Position numbers and translations under genes: made by a program
Assembly (NCBI RefSeq): GCF_003430825.1
Contig: NZ_CP024047.1
Span: 1,178,001-1,242,000 of the forward strand
Source: Natrarchaeobaculum sulfurireducens
GTDB lineage: Archaea > Halobacteriota > Halobacteria > Halobacteriales > Natrialbaceae
DNA length: 64,000 bases
Direction of reading: 5' to 3'
Shown here: piece after piece, positions 27,094-36,702 of the stretch
Layout: each line of letters starts with the position of its first letter
Position numbering within the stretch: position 1 is the stretch's first letter
The notes under the pieces: generated by a model
Told to the model about the DNA's origin: nothing
Seen by the model: the letters and a program-made list of their open reading frames with translations, nothing else
Databases searched by the model: none

Positions 27094-28806
27094 TCACTCG
27101 TCGCGCCCGTCGGGTCGGTCAGCGTTCGATGACGGCCGACCCTCACCGTCCCCGATCGGGACCTCGGCGGCGGGAAGCCGAGGCTCGAGTCCCTTGCGGC
27201 TGGCGTCGAGTTCGGAAAGCCCGTAGACGAGGCCGACGAGTAAGACGACTCCGAGCGGGAGGAAGACGACCGGGCCGACGCCGAGGAAGCCGAAGAGGAC
27301 ATAACAGAGGACGACGACGAGCATCACCGTCCCCGCGTAGTAGAGCTGTGTCCTGACGTGGTCGATGAGATCTGCCCCGGTAAACGTCGAAGAGAGCACC
27401 GACGTATCGGAGATCGGCGAGGCGTGGTCACCAAATATCGCTCCGGAGAAGACGGCACCGACCATGACCGGCATGAGTTCGAACGTCCCGGTGAGTTCGT
27501 AGGCGACGGGCAACGCGATCGGCGTGACGATCCCCATCGTCGCCCACGACGATCCCATGGTGAACGCGACGAAGGCGGCGACGAGGAGGACGACGATCGG
27601 GAGGATGGCCGGCGAGACGACGTCTTCTGCGACACCCGCGATGTACGCGCCGGTTCCGAGATCGTCGGCGACGGCGCTGATCCCCCAGGCGAGCACCAGA
27701 ATCGTCACAGCGGTAGTCATCAGCCTGAACCCATCGAGGATCGCCTCAACGCTCTTGGCGAGTCCGAACAGGCCGTAGCCGAGGCCGATGACGATCGCCG
27801 TCAGGACCATCGCGAACGAGCCCCAGACGAGCGCCGCTGCGAAGTCGCCCGCACCGACGACGTCGACCAGCACCTGAAGCGTGCCCGCTTCGGCCATCGC
27901 CGCCTCGAGTGCGGTCGGTGCGCCGGCTTCGGCTTGTTCTTCGAGCCAGCCTTCGTAGCCGGTCCAGAACGCGCCCGCGAGCGTCACGACGATTAGGACG
28001 ACGACCGGCGCGAAGAAGGTCCGCAACATCGGCCGGTCGTCGATGGGTGCACCGAGGTCCTTCTCGACTTCCTGGAGTGGCTGGGCGTCTTCGCGGTTGA
28101 CCAGCCCGGTCTCTCTGGCTCGGTGTTCGGCGTCCAGCATCTCGCCGTAGTCCCGTCGCGAGATGACGACGATAGCGACCATCACGATCGCCAACAGCGC
28201 GTAGGTGTTGTACGGAATCGAGCTAACGAACGTCTCGAACAGTCCGGGCGTGTCGACACCGTGGTCTTCTTCGATGACGCCGTACCCTTCGCCGATCATC
28301 GACAGCTGGAACGCCACCCAGCTCGAGAGCCCGATCGTCGCTACGGGCGCGGCCGTCGAATCGACGATGTAGGATAGCTTCTCGCGGGAGATGCGCAGCC
28401 GGTCCGAGATCTCGCGCATCGTACTGCCGACGATGGCCGTATTGGCGTAATCGTCGAAGAACATGACGAGCCCCAGAGTCCACGTTGCTACGCCGACGGT
28501 TCGCTGGGTCTCGAGACGATCGATCGCCCAGTTTCGGATCGCGATTGCTCCGCCGAGTCGCCAGATGAGCGCGACGCCGGACCCGAGCAGGAGGGTAAAC
28601 AGCAGGATCTGGGCGTGGAATCCGTCGTCGGCGATGATCGCCTCGACGAGCCAGTCGAACGTCTGTCCGATACCAAGCCCGCCAGTGGCGATGACGCCAC
28701 CCGACCAGATTCCCAGAAACAGCGAGAGAATCGGCCGTCGCGTCACGATCGCTAACACGATCGCGAGCAACGGCGGGACGAGCGAAAGTGCCCCTAGCTC
28801 GGACAT
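27094..28806 (-). CDS. nhaC: NhaC-family Na+/H+ antiporter
   Basis: 570 residues with about 12 hydrophobic helices. Signatures are PPLLAIVLAIVTRRPILSL, FFDDYANTAIVGSTMR (acidic residues in a helix typical of NhaC), and VAFTMGSSWATMGIV with FGDHASPISDTSVLSS near the C-terminal half. It exchanges Na+ for H+ at the cytoplasmic membrane, a core function in a salt-loving cell. The start at MSELGALSLV is preferred; an ATG 15 codons upstream is also open. The C-terminal tail after about residue 530 is polar and may be regulatory. Confidence 0.92.
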   Translation of the reverse strand: MSELGALSLVPPLLAIVLAIVTRRPILSLFLGIWSGGVIATGGLGIGQTFDWLVEAIIADDGFHAQILLFTLLLGSGVALIWRLGGAIAIRNWAIDRLETQRTVGVATWTLGLVMFFDDYANTAIVGSTMREISDRLRISREKLSYIVDSTAAPVATIGLSSWVAFQLSMIGEGYGVIEEDHGVDTPGLFETFVSSIPYNTYALLAIVMVAIVVISRRDYGEMLDAEHRARETGLVNREDAQPLQEVEKDLGAPIDDRPMLRTFFAPVVVLIVVTLAGAFWTGYEGWLEEQAEAGAPTALEAAMAEAGTLQVLVDVVGAGDFAAALVWGSFAMVLTAIVIGLGYGLFGLAKSVEAILDGFRLMTTAVTILVLAWGISAVADDLGTGAYIAGVAEDVVSPAILPIVVLLVAAFVAFTMGSSWATMGIVTPIALPVAYELTGTFELMPVMVGAVFSGAIFGDHASPISDTSVLSSTFTGADLIDHVRTQLYYAGTVMLVVVLCYVLFGFLGVGPVVFLPLGVVLLVGLVYGLSELDASRKGLEPRLPAAEVPIGDGEGRPSSNADRPDGRDE

Positions 28807-28940
28807 ACTCGTATTTACGCTGGACTCGGAGATAATGGTGTTCGTTAACATACGCCTTGGAGACAGTCACGCTCGTCGACCTGACACGCGAGGATCGACC
28901 TCACGGCTCGAGTTGCCGGAAGCAGTAGACGAACGCGACG

Positions 28941-30050
28941 TTATCGCCGGAGGATGAGTTTGAGCACGTCTTCGTCCTCGAGAACGTGATCGGTCCCGAC
29001 TTGCTGTTCGTCGTGGGTGGCACTGGGGCCGCTGACGCGAGCGAAGCGGAACCGCTCTTCCATCTCGCCGCCGAGTTTCTCGATGGCTTCGCCGACGGTC
29101 GTTCCCGCCTCGATAACGAGCGGTTCCTCCCAGTCGATGCCGCGGCCGGGTTTGTTCATGTAGACGCGGATGAGTCCGAGGTTGTCCCAGATTCGGTCTT
29201 TGAGCGCCTCGAGGCCTTTCTCCTTCGCGGCGCTGATGAACGTCACCGCCTCGGGATCGAGGTCGCGTTCGCGGAGCTGTTCGTCGACCGTCTCCTTGTA
29301 GGAGGGGTCGATGAGGTCGACCTTGTTGACGCAGGTGATCGAAGGGATGTACTCCCGGTTTTCCATCAGCCCGTCGACCAGCCGGTCGATGCTGACGTTC
29401 TCCTGGAGGTTGAGGTCGGCGTTGACGTAGCCGTGTTCGCGCAGGACGTCCGAGATCGTCTTCTCGTCCAGATCCTGCTCGGTGCTCGAGGTGATTTTGA
29501 TGCCGTCTTTGATCTTCGGACGGACCGTCACCCGCGGTGGCTCCTGGTCGACACGGATGTTGATGTCGTAGAGCTCTTCGTGAAGCCGGTCGTACTGCTC
29601 GATCTCGAACACCGAGAGGACGAAGACGATGAGGTCGGCGTTGCGGACGACGGCGAGGACCTGCTGGCCGTCACCACGGCCCGTTGCAGCACCCTCGATC
29701 AACCCGGGAACGTCCAGCATCTGGATGTTCGCCCCGCGGTGTTTGAGCATCCCGGGGTTGACGTCCAGCGTCGTGAACTCGTAGGAACCCGTCTCGCTTT
29801 CCGCGTTCGTCAGCGAGTTCAACAGCGAGGACTTGCCGACGCTTGGAAATCCGACCAGTGCCACCGTCGCGTCACCGTGTTTCTCGACGGAGTAGCCGGT
29901 GCCACCGCCCGCCGAACTCTGATTCTGGAGTTTCTCTTTTTTCTCCGCAAGTTTCGACTTCAGCCGGCCGATGTGGGCCTCTGTCGACTTGTTGTAGGGC
30001 GTGTTGGCGATTTCGTCTTCGATCTTTTCGATCTCCTCCTCGAGCCCCAT
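28941..30050 (-). CDS. drg: Drg-family GTP-binding protein
   Basis: 369 residues of the OBG-like Drg family, ribosome-associated GTPases conserved in archaea and eukaryotes. A helical N-terminus (LKSKLAEKKEKLQ) precedes the G domain: G1 GFPSVGKSSLLN near residue 66, G2 EFTTLDVNPG, G3 DVPGLIEGAATGRGDG and G4 CVNKVDLIDP. A TGS domain closes the protein (YMNKPGRGIDWEEPLVIE, VLEDEDVLKLILRR). It stands next to nhaC on the same strand with a gap of about 130 nt. Its upstream region (30051-31104) is gene-free and holds IS-related debris. Confidence 0.95.
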   Translation of the reverse strand: MGLEEEIEKIEDEIANTPYNKSTEAHIGRLKSKLAEKKEKLQNQSSAGGGTGYSVEKHGDATVALVGFPSVGKSSLLNSLTNAESETGSYEFTTLDVNPGMLKHRGANIQMLDVPGLIEGAATGRGDGQQVLAVVRNADLIVFVLSVFEIEQYDRLHEELYDINIRVDQEPPRVTVRPKIKDGIKITSSTEQDLDEKTISDVLREHGYVNADLNLQENVSIDRLVDGLMENREYIPSITCVNKVDLIDPSYKETVDEQLRERDLDPEAVTFISAAKEKGLEALKDRIWDNLGLIRVYMNKPGRGIDWEEPLVIEAGTTVGEAIEKLGGEMEERFRFARVSGPSATHDEQQVGTDHVLEDEDVLKLILRR

Positions 30051-30299
30051 TTGTCTAGTCTCAACCGGTCGCGCGGAAAAACCCTTTCGAGAACGTCACG
30101 CGGGAGACCATCGAGCCCGGCGGCCATACGCCACCCTCGGCGGACGGATTCGCTCGAGAGACGGACTTATACCCGGAGCAGGCACAATCCCACGTCGTTC
30201 ACGGTGTGGATACGCGCCGTCACAGCGGGAATTCCCGTACGTTTTTGTTTCACACTGACGTATGTATGCGTGTCGGCACATTGGCTATGACCCCAATGT

Positions 30300-30917
30300 A
30301 GCCGAGCGCCCGAAACTGGCGGTTCGAGTGTCCGCCCACGTTGGAAACAGAGTGTGCCCCACGCGGGAATCAAATAACGAGCACCGGGCGACCCGACCGA
30401 AGAAGTAACTCCGAGTCCGTTACCGTTGATTCGCCCCCGCCGGGCACAAACAACCACGAGGGTCGAACCCAACCGAGGATAGGAGTACCGGGGGCTTGGC
30501 ACTCCCAGGAGACTGCCCACAGACCGGCCACTCACCGATTCTGACGGTACGTTGGCTTGGTGATCTGCGAACCTGAAATTCCCAACTCAACGGTTCGGTG
30601 CCGTGGGATTCCTCCCGCGTTCACGCGGAGGAGGATGTCAATCGACCCGAGCTGTCCGCTGGCCGAACACAGCAGTTGAGCATATATGACATAGCAGTAC
30701 TCTCGCGGGTTCAATTGGATAACCAGTAAAGGGAACTCGCCTGCGGAGCCTGGAACCGTCCTCAGAACTCAGAGCGTTCTGTGGGCCGCACGAGAACTCC
30801 GTTCTCGTGAACGCTGTAGGAGCTGTTCCTTCACGTTCCGACACAGAAACAGGAAGCTCCGTCCTTAACAAGCGAGGGTCGGGTAGGCCCGAGCGCGGCA
30901 GGGCGGAGTAGTTCACA
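30300..30917 (+). mobile_element. Decayed IS200/IS605 (TnpB-type) element remnant
   Basis: There is no intact transposase, but the 30300-30544 stretch has an open plus frame whose Pro/Thr/Arg-rich end resembles the variable C-terminal tail of haloarchaeal TnpB proteins. It is followed by a hairpin at 30615-30628 (CCGCG-TTCA-CGCGG) and GGAGGATGTCAAT, a typical right-end pattern of these elements. A second block (30720-30917) with repeated GAACTCCGTTCTCGTGAACG-type palindromes and GGGCGGAGTAGTTCAC also recalls TnpB-associated ends. The TnpB zinc finger and RuvC motifs are absent. The gap 30051-30299 upstream shows nothing I can name. Recognition is from memory of haloarchaeal elements. Confidence 0.4.
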
Positions 30918-31022
30918 AGGACTCCGTTCGAGTACGCACTCTTCGGCGTCACACTCGTCATCATCTTCGGCTCCCTCGTATCGGTAGCTCTGGCACACCT
31001 CGAGGCGTTGGACAGCCGCTGA
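30912..31022 (+). pseudogene. Truncated small membrane protein next to the IS remnant
   Basis: Directly after the IS-type end, one frame reads TPFEYALFGVTLVIIFGSLV and on to AHLEALDSR, stopping at 31020-31022. It has a clear hydrophobic helix and a charged end, as in many small haloarchaeal membrane proteins. There is no start codon: the frame runs back into a TAG at 30909-30911 inside the IS-related block. The simplest reading is that the element replaced the 5' end of a small membrane-protein gene. I do not know the family. Confidence 0.3.
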
Positions 31023-31104
31023 GACGAGTTACTGCCGTCGGCCAACAGACCAGTACACTCGTCGGCCGAAAGGGAGGGCCGTCGACCAGTGACATAGGAA
31101 CCAT

Positions 31105-32484
31105 CTATCGCTCCGGGTGAACCGGCGCGTCGAACCCACCTCGAACGAGCGGCTTCGCGACGTGCCGGCGCGCACACGGTGGGACCTCATACCAGCCGCC
31201 CTCGAGGTCCCGCTCGATGGGCACCGACTCCTTCGATGGGGCGTTCGTTCCGCAGTCCCGACACCGGTACCCCTGGTCGCGACCGGCGCTCTTCATCGTT
31301 CGCTCACAGTCGGGGCAGGTAGGCGTCACCCGTTCGGTCCGGACGAGGTCACGGACGGCGAACTTCTCGAGTTTGAGCGTGCCCGCCGAGACCTCGCCGC
31401 AGGCGGTGAGCCGATCGCCGACGCGTAGCGCCCGGACCCGGTCCCGGAACCGTTTGGTCGGTTCGAAGGCGGCACACTCGAGGTGTGGCCGCTTCGCACC
31501 GTCGTCGATTGGTGGGTCGTCGTCGGCCGCCGCGGCCGCCAACTCGAAAAAGACGTGGCCGCCGCGTCGCGTTTCGGGCTCGCTGGCGACGCGACCCTCG
31601 AGACGGTAGGCCCGACCCTCGCGAGCGGTCTCGATGGTTCCCTCCCGCAGGTGGGCGTCGGTCCCCTGATTGGTGACGAACAACTGGCTCGAGGCGACGG
31701 GTTCGCTCTCGATTCGCTCGGCGACCGCACGGGCGACGGTCGGGTCGTCCCCGCGGATGCCGTGGAGGATCGGGCCGGGCGTGTGTGGCACGCAGACGGG
31801 CTCGCCCTCGCCGCGGTCGACCGTATCCCAGACGTCGGGGTAGCCCCACTCCGCCGCGGCGAAGACGCTCTCGCGGTCGACCTGCCGTGGGGTCCCCCAG
31901 CGGTCGGGCTCACGATACGATATGAGCTCGTAGGTCCACTCCTCGAGTGCGCGCCAGGCCCCGATAGCAGCGAGGGCACCGATCCGACCGCGGCCGTTAC
32001 CGGCGTGCCAGCTCCGGTAGCCGTGGCGCTCACAGCAGGCCGTCGCGTCTTCGATCTCGAGGTGGTCCCTGACAGCTCGTTCGGCGAATCCGGCGACGTC
32101 GTCGGGAATCGCCGCCCGGTGGACGTCGTGGTCGGCGACGACCAGCCCCGGATTCGTCCGCTCGTCGGCGGTCTCTGCGAGCGAGGCGAGCGTCTCGCGG
32201 GCGACGGCGAACGCCAGGTCGGGATCACAGTCGACGTGGATCGCCAGGGCGGCGTTCCCGCGGGTTTTGTACTCGACGGCGGGGTTGAGCCTGACCAGGA
32301 GCAGTCGAGCGATGGGGGCAGAGGGGGCGTCGCTCGAGTCGTTCGCTGCCGGGCTGCTCGAGGCGGCCGACTGCCCGTCCAAGCGACACGTTCGGCGCAG
32401 TCGCTCGGCGATCCGCATGGCGACGTAGGTCGTACACATCCCGCGCTCACGGGAGTCCGTATCGTCGATCCCGACGATCGTCAT
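31105..32484 (-). CDS. tiaS: tRNA(Ile2) 2-agmatinylcytidine synthetase TiaS
   Basis: 459 residues. TiaS attaches agmatine to C34 of tRNA-Ile(CAU) so that it reads AUA; it is archaea-specific. The start MTIVGIDDTDSRERGMCTTY is the family's signature kinase-like N-terminus. The middle (CERHGYRSWHAGNGRGRIGALAAIGAW), the OB-fold part near residues 320-390 and the C-terminal zinc ribbon (CPDCERTMKSAG and CRDCG) are all seen. A Ser/Ala-rich insert near residues 40-55 looks like a haloadaptive loop. A long upstream open stretch was rejected because it is not conserved. It is divergent from the HTH gene at 32734. Confidence 0.94.
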   Translation of the reverse strand: MTIVGIDDTDSRERGMCTTYVAMRIAERLRRTCRLDGQSAASSSPAANDSSDAPSAPIARLLLVRLNPAVEYKTRGNAALAIHVDCDPDLAFAVARETLASLAETADERTNPGLVVADHDVHRAAIPDDVAGFAERAVRDHLEIEDATACCERHGYRSWHAGNGRGRIGALAAIGAWRALEEWTYELISYREPDRWGTPRQVDRESVFAAAEWGYPDVWDTVDRGEGEPVCVPHTPGPILHGIRGDDPTVARAVAERIESEPVASSQLFVTNQGTDAHLREGTIETAREGRAYRLEGRVASEPETRRGGHVFFELAAAAADDDPPIDDGAKRPHLECAAFEPTKRFRDRVRALRVGDRLTACGEVSAGTLKLEKFAVRDLVRTERVTPTCPDCERTMKSAGRDQGYRCRDCGTNAPSKESVPIERDLEGGWYEVPPCARRHVAKPLVRGGFDAPVHPER

Positions 32485-32703
32485 CGGCGGGACGTTGGCG
32501 GCCGAGCGGGTAACGACTTTCGGCCTGCGTGGATCGGACCCGACGCGGGCTGCATTCGGCGGGATGGGCCACAGTCTAGACCGACGATCCGTCGGCGCTC
32601 GAGTCGACACCTCGTCGAGGTCGGAGACAGCATCCCCTATATAATTGTTGAGCCAGTTTGAGGGCGAACCGCAACACGGCACCGGGGTCCCCGGGGGAAA
32701 ACG

Positions 32704-32710
32704 TCTTATA
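32704..32710 (+). promoter_or_regulatory. TATA element for the HTH regulator gene
   Basis: CTTATA is centred about 26 bp before the ATG at 32734, implying a leaderless mRNA. A second AT-rich box (CTATATAATT, about 32637-32646) lies further upstream and could serve tiaS on the opposite strand, giving it a leader of more than 100 nt. Confidence 0.4.
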
Positions 32711-32733
32711 GGAGGAATAGCCTAGTTCGTTCT

Positions 32734-33705
32734 ATGTCCCGCTCCGCACTGGTCGGCAACGTGACCGCGATGTTAGAGGACGCGGGATTCGTTGTGAGCG
32801 ATCGGTGTGCGATCCGACCGAAGAGCTTCGACGTCGCCGCACGCCGCGGCCAGGACCTGTTGCTCGTGAAGATCCTCGGTAACATCGACGCGTTCAACGA
32901 AGCCACCGGCCACGAGATGCGCCGCCTTGGGACGTATCTTGGGGCAACCCCGCTCGTGATCGGGCTTCGAAGCCGCGACGAGGACCTCAAACCCGATGTC
33001 GTCTACTTTAGACACGGCGTCCCGGTTTTCAGTCCCGATACGGCGTACAACCTCTTCATCGAGAGCGTCCCGCCGCTGATCTATGCGGCACCGGGCGGCC
33101 TGTACGTCAACATTGACGGCGACCTGCTCGCTGACGAGCGTGAGGGCCGAGACTGGAGTCTCGGCCGCCTTGCGAGCGAACTCGGCGTCTCCCGACGGAC
33201 CGTCTCGAAGTACGAAGACGGGATGAACGCTTCCGTCGAGGTCGCGATGGCGCTCGAGGAGTTGTTCGACGCGCCGCTGACCAGCCCCGTCGACGTCCTC
33301 GAGGGCGCAGATGACGTTCACGAATCCGAGTCGACACCTGACGATCCCGCGGCTGATCCCGACGACGAACAGGTCGTCGCCGTCCTCACGCGTGCGGGCT
33401 ACCGGGTTCACCCGACGGTTCGATCGCCGTTCAAGGCCGTCAGCCGTGACGCGGAAGACGACGACAAGGAAGTCGTCCTCACCGGCCACTCCGAGTTCAC
33501 GAAAGCCGCCGAGAAGCGCGCCCGGATCATGAGTTCTATCAGCCGAGTGACCAGAACGCATTCGGTGTACGTCGTCGACCGCGCCACGCAAGACGCCGTC
33601 GACGGGACCGCACTCGTCGAACGCGACGAACTCTCGGACCTCCGAAACGCCGACGACCTCAAAGCCGTTATTCGCGAACGATCGGAACGAGAAGAAGCGG
33701 CCTGA
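32734..33705 (+). CDS. Archaeal HTH-type transcriptional regulator (XRE-like helix-turn-helix)
   Basis: 323 residues of an archaea-wide family annotated as putative HTH-type transcriptional regulatory protein. An N-terminal alpha/beta domain ([31 protein letters not shown]) precedes a cro/C1-type HTH at about residues 147-175 ([21 protein letters not shown]). An acidic linker leads to a second alpha/beta domain ([28 protein letters not shown]). The target genes are unknown. It is divergent from tiaS and has its own correctly spaced TATA element. Confidence 0.9.
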   Translation: MSRSALVGNVTAMLEDAGFVVSDRCAIRPKSFDVAARRGQDLLLVKILGNIDAFNEATGHEMRRLGTYLGATPLVIGLRSRDEDLKPDVVYFRHGVPVFSPDTAYNLFIESVPPLIYAAPGGLYVNIDGDLLADEREGRDWSLGRLASELGVSRRTVSKYEDGMNASVEVAMALEELFDAPLTSPVDVLEGADDVHESESTPDDPAADPDDEQVVAVLTRAGYRVHPTVRSPFKAVSRDAEDDDKEVVLTGHSEFTKAAEKRARIMSSISRVTRTHSVYVVDRATQDAVDGTALVERDELSDLRNADDLKAVIRERSEREEAA

Positions 33706-33835
33706 TCGGGGGCCGTTCGCGACTGCTTTTTGTTCGCGTTCGATCGACTCCCTCTCAGACAGCCTGTAGTCTCGAGTGATCGCCACGCCCACTGGAGAGA
33801 TCGTTTCCGTGGGTATCGACTGATGACGGCCCGTC

Positions 33836-34081
33836 TCAGGCGTACGTTTCCTCGAGATATTCGACGATGTCGGCGCTTTCGGCCATTCCGTCGACCCCGG
33901 TCGCCTCGTCGGTGATAACGGGGACGCCGGTCTGGCCGCTGACTGCCTCGACCTGAGTCCGGTCGGCGTGTGAGCGTGGAACTTCGATCACGTCGTACTC
34001 GAGTCCGAGTTCGTCGAGTTTCGAGCGGACCCGCGCACAGAACGGACAGCCAGGGAGGTCGTACAGCGTGATGTCTGCCAT
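33836..34081 (-). CDS. Glutaredoxin-like protein
   Basis: 81 residues. The thioredoxin fold begins ITLYDLPGCPFCARVRSKL with a CPFC redox motif (Cys11 and Cys14), followed by TGVPVITDE, the cis-Pro loop. It ends soon after EYLEETYA, so it is a single-domain glutaredoxin or the N-terminal domain of a GST. In haloarchaea the thiol partner is probably gamma-glutamylcysteine. It lies alone between the HTH regulator and the permease gene. Confidence 0.88.
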   Translation of the reverse strand: MADITLYDLPGCPFCARVRSKLDELGLEYDVIEVPRSHADRTQVEAVSGQTGVPVITDEATGVDGMAESADIVEYLEETYA

Positions 34082-34167
34082 GGCTCTTCGTTGCGGGCTG
34101 ATGCCTAAGAGAACACCGGTTAGCGAAGGTGAAGATCGAAACCGTCGAATCGACGGTTAGACGCCGG

Positions 34168-35616
34168 TTAGAACGCGATCTCGCCGGCTTCGACGGCGAA
34201 GTAGACCACGAAGTAGAGGAGGAACACGACCGCGAGCGTCCACTGGCCGAGCGAGACGTCACGGCGTTCGCCCATCGCGGCTTTCACGAGCGGATAGCTC
34301 ATGATTCCGGCGGCGAGTCCGTTCGCGATCGAGGCCGTCAACGGCATGACAGTGATCGTGAGTCCGCCGGCGATCGCCCACGCGGGGTCTTGCCAGTCGA
34401 TGTCGGCGACGCCCTGGAGCATGATAATCCCGACGACGACCAATGCGAGGTAGCTCGCGTAGGCCGGGATTGCGGTGATGATTGGCACGAACGCGAGCGC
34501 GACCAGGAAACAGAGCCCGACGACGAGGGCGGTGAAACCGGTTCGGCCGCCCTCTTCGACACCGGTCGAGGACTCGATGAACGTCGTGACGGTCGACGTC
34601 CCGATCATGGCCCCGAACGTCGTCCCGACGGCGTCGGCCATCAGCGGTTTTTCGACCTCCGGGAGGTCACCGCTCTCATCCAGGAAGCCAGCGATCTGGG
34701 AGACGCCGATGAGCGTCCCCGCGGTGTCGAAGAAGTCCACGAAGAAGAATGTGAAGACGACCAGCGCGAAGACAAGCGGCTCTTCGGCGATCATCCCGAG
34801 GCCGTCGACGAAGCCCCAGAACAGCGGCGTAAAGTCGTACTGAGCACCACCCATTCCCTGCTCTGGCGTGATCGTTCCCGGTTCGACCAGTCCCGCAAGC
34901 GTGACGGTCCACGCCGCGATTGCAGTCCCCAGGATGCCGATCACGATCGACCCGCGGACGCCACGGGCGTACAGCAGGAGGGTGAACACCAGCCCAGCAA
35001 GTGAGAAGGCGGCGACGGGGCTCTCGAGGACGTTCCCGAGGGTGACGAGCGTCGCGTCGTAGGCGACGACGAGTTGCATCTCTTGTAGGCCGAGAAAGAG
35101 CAAGAAGACACCGATACCGGCACCAACGGCGAACTTGACGGGTTCGGGGAACAGTTCGATGATGTATTTGCGTGCACCAACGACAGTGAGTGCGATGAAG
35201 AGTAGCCCTTCGACGAAGACGGCAGCGAGTGCGAGTTGCCACGGGACGCCGAGGATCAGCACCACTGTAAAGGTGAAAAAGGCGTTGAGTCCCATCCCCG
35301 GTGCCAGTCCGAACGGTCGCTTGGCGTAAAACGCCATCACGACGATCGCGACGATCGACGCGAGGATCGTGACGACGGCGAGCATCTGCTGAACCTCGAC
35401 GAGCGTGAACGTCTCGCCTCCGAGCGTGGTCGTCGAGTCGGCAGAGAGCTCTCCGGGCGGCTGTTCGAAGATTGCTGGTGCGAGGATCTCCGGGTTGACT
35501 ACGATAATGTACGCCATCGCGAGGAACGTCGTCACGCCCGCGATGGCCTCGGTTCTAAAGTTCGTTCCGTGCTCGTCGAACTCGAAGAAGTCCGCGAGTG
35601 TATCGGCTGCCCCCAT
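34168..35616 (-). CDS. NCS2/AzgA-type purine permease
   Basis: 482 residues with about 12-14 membrane helices. It begins FFEFDEHGTNFRTEAIAGVTTFLAMAYIIVVNPEIL and has APGMGLNAFFTFTVV, FFFVDFFDTAGTLIGVS and GTSTVTTFIESSTGVEEGGRTG, which are the AzgA-like (adenine/guanine/hypoxanthine) signatures. It probably imports a purine base with protons or Na+. The ATG at 35616 is favoured because the upstream extension is basic and unlike the family. A Thr/Gly-rich loop near residues 55-70 is a short insertion. It is divergent from the TrkA-N gene. Confidence 0.92.
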   Translation of the reverse strand: MGAADTLADFFEFDEHGTNFRTEAIAGVTTFLAMAYIIVVNPEILAPAIFEQPPGELSADSTTTLGGETFTLVEVQQMLAVVTILASIVAIVVMAFYAKRPFGLAPGMGLNAFFTFTVVLILGVPWQLALAAVFVEGLLFIALTVVGARKYIIELFPEPVKFAVGAGIGVFLLFLGLQEMQLVVAYDATLVTLGNVLESPVAAFSLAGLVFTLLLYARGVRGSIVIGILGTAIAAWTVTLAGLVEPGTITPEQGMGGAQYDFTPLFWGFVDGLGMIAEEPLVFALVVFTFFFVDFFDTAGTLIGVSQIAGFLDESGDLPEVEKPLMADAVGTTFGAMIGTSTVTTFIESSTGVEEGGRTGFTALVVGLCFLVALAFVPIITAIPAYASYLALVVVGIIMLQGVADIDWQDPAWAIAGGLTITVMPLTASIANGLAAGIMSYPLVKAAMGERRDVSLGQWTLAVVFLLYFVVYFAVEAGEIAF

Positions 35617-35797
35617 GTTGGACGTTCGAGCATAGATACAGGGATGAGTTAAAGTTTCTTGTCTCAGACGCCGGTCGAATATCCATACTCGTGCATACCT
35701 CTTGGAACACAGCAAGGATCAGTCCGGGTCCGACGCGAGGACACCGGTGACTCGAGCCGGAGCCAACTATTTGTCCCTCAATGTCGTGTCCCTACTC

Positions 35798-36460
35798 ATG
35801 AAGTTTGTTATCGTAGGGTATGGTCGCGTCGGCTCGCGAACCGCCCGAATCCTGACCGAAGAGGGGCATGGGGTGACCGTTGTCGACGACGATCCGGATC
35901 GGATCGACCGGGCAGCGCAGAACGGACGCTCCGTCGTCCACGGTGACGGGTCCGACGAGTCGGTCCTGATCGACGCCGGTATCGAGGTGGCCGACGCCGT
36001 CGGCGCCTTCACACCCGACCTCAACGCGAACTTCGCGGCCTGTATGGTCGGCAACCATCACGGCTGTCGGACCGTCCTTCGGATCGACGAGGACTATCGC
36101 GAGGAGATCTACGAGAAGTACGCCGCAGAGGTCGACGAGATCGTCTACCCCGAGCGCCTGGGTGCCGCGGGTGCGAAAACCGCCATCCTCGGCGGTGACT
36201 TTAACGTCGTCGCAGACCTCGCAGCGAACCTCCAGTTGACCGTCCTCGAGATCAGTGAGGGCTCGCCGGCCGTCGGCAAGCGAATGAGCGAACTCGAGTT
36301 GCCCGACTGTGCTCGAATCTACGCTCACGGTCGCGCTCGTGAACCGTTGACGATCCCGCTTCCGGGGACCGAACTCGAGGCCGGCGACGAGGTCGCGATC
36401 ATCACCGAAACTGACCGTGCCGACGAGGTTCGATCGGCGCTGTTGCCGGCGAACGCGTAA
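35798..36460 (+). CDS. TrkA-N/TrkA-C potassium transport regulatory protein
   Basis: 220 residues. An N-terminal Rossmann domain (MKFVIVGYGRVGSRTARIL with the NAD-binding GxGxxG, then VTVVDDDPDRID and HGDGSDESVL) is followed by a TrkA-C domain (LTVLEISEGSPAVGKRMSEL, PLPGTELEAGDEVAIIT). Such proteins gate K+ uptake by binding NAD(H) or ATP. No Trk/Ktr membrane subunit is adjacent, so its partner is elsewhere. Upstream in-frame codons are not conserved, hence the ATG at 35798. Confidence 0.9.
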   Translation: MKFVIVGYGRVGSRTARILTEEGHGVTVVDDDPDRIDRAAQNGRSVVHGDGSDESVLIDAGIEVADAVGAFTPDLNANFAACMVGNHHGCRTVLRIDEDYREEIYEKYAAEVDEIVYPERLGAAGAKTAILGGDFNVVADLAANLQLTVLEISEGSPAVGKRMSELELPDCARIYAHGRAREPLTIPLPGTELEAGDEVAIITETDRADEVRSALLPANA

Positions 36461-36702
36461 GCGCCGCTCGAGGGAAGCGACCAGTGTAATCGACGAGGGA
36501 AAGAAACCGGATCCGAAACCGATCGGCCGTGCGTGGCCGTTCGACGTCTCGATCACCGCACAGCGGGAGACGGGAGCGGCGGCAATCGGCGCGCCGACGG
36601 GGTGGATGGGGGGTTGATTGCCGATCGTGCGCGCCGCTGGAAACGTTTGTGTGGACGAACATAAAACCGCGTCAGACAGCCGAATGACGGCAGTCAGACG
36701 GC

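Noticed and set aside
31483-32661. Plus-strand frame opposite tiaS
   Set aside because: It is fully overlapped by TiaS, which has all family motifs; the antisense product has none.
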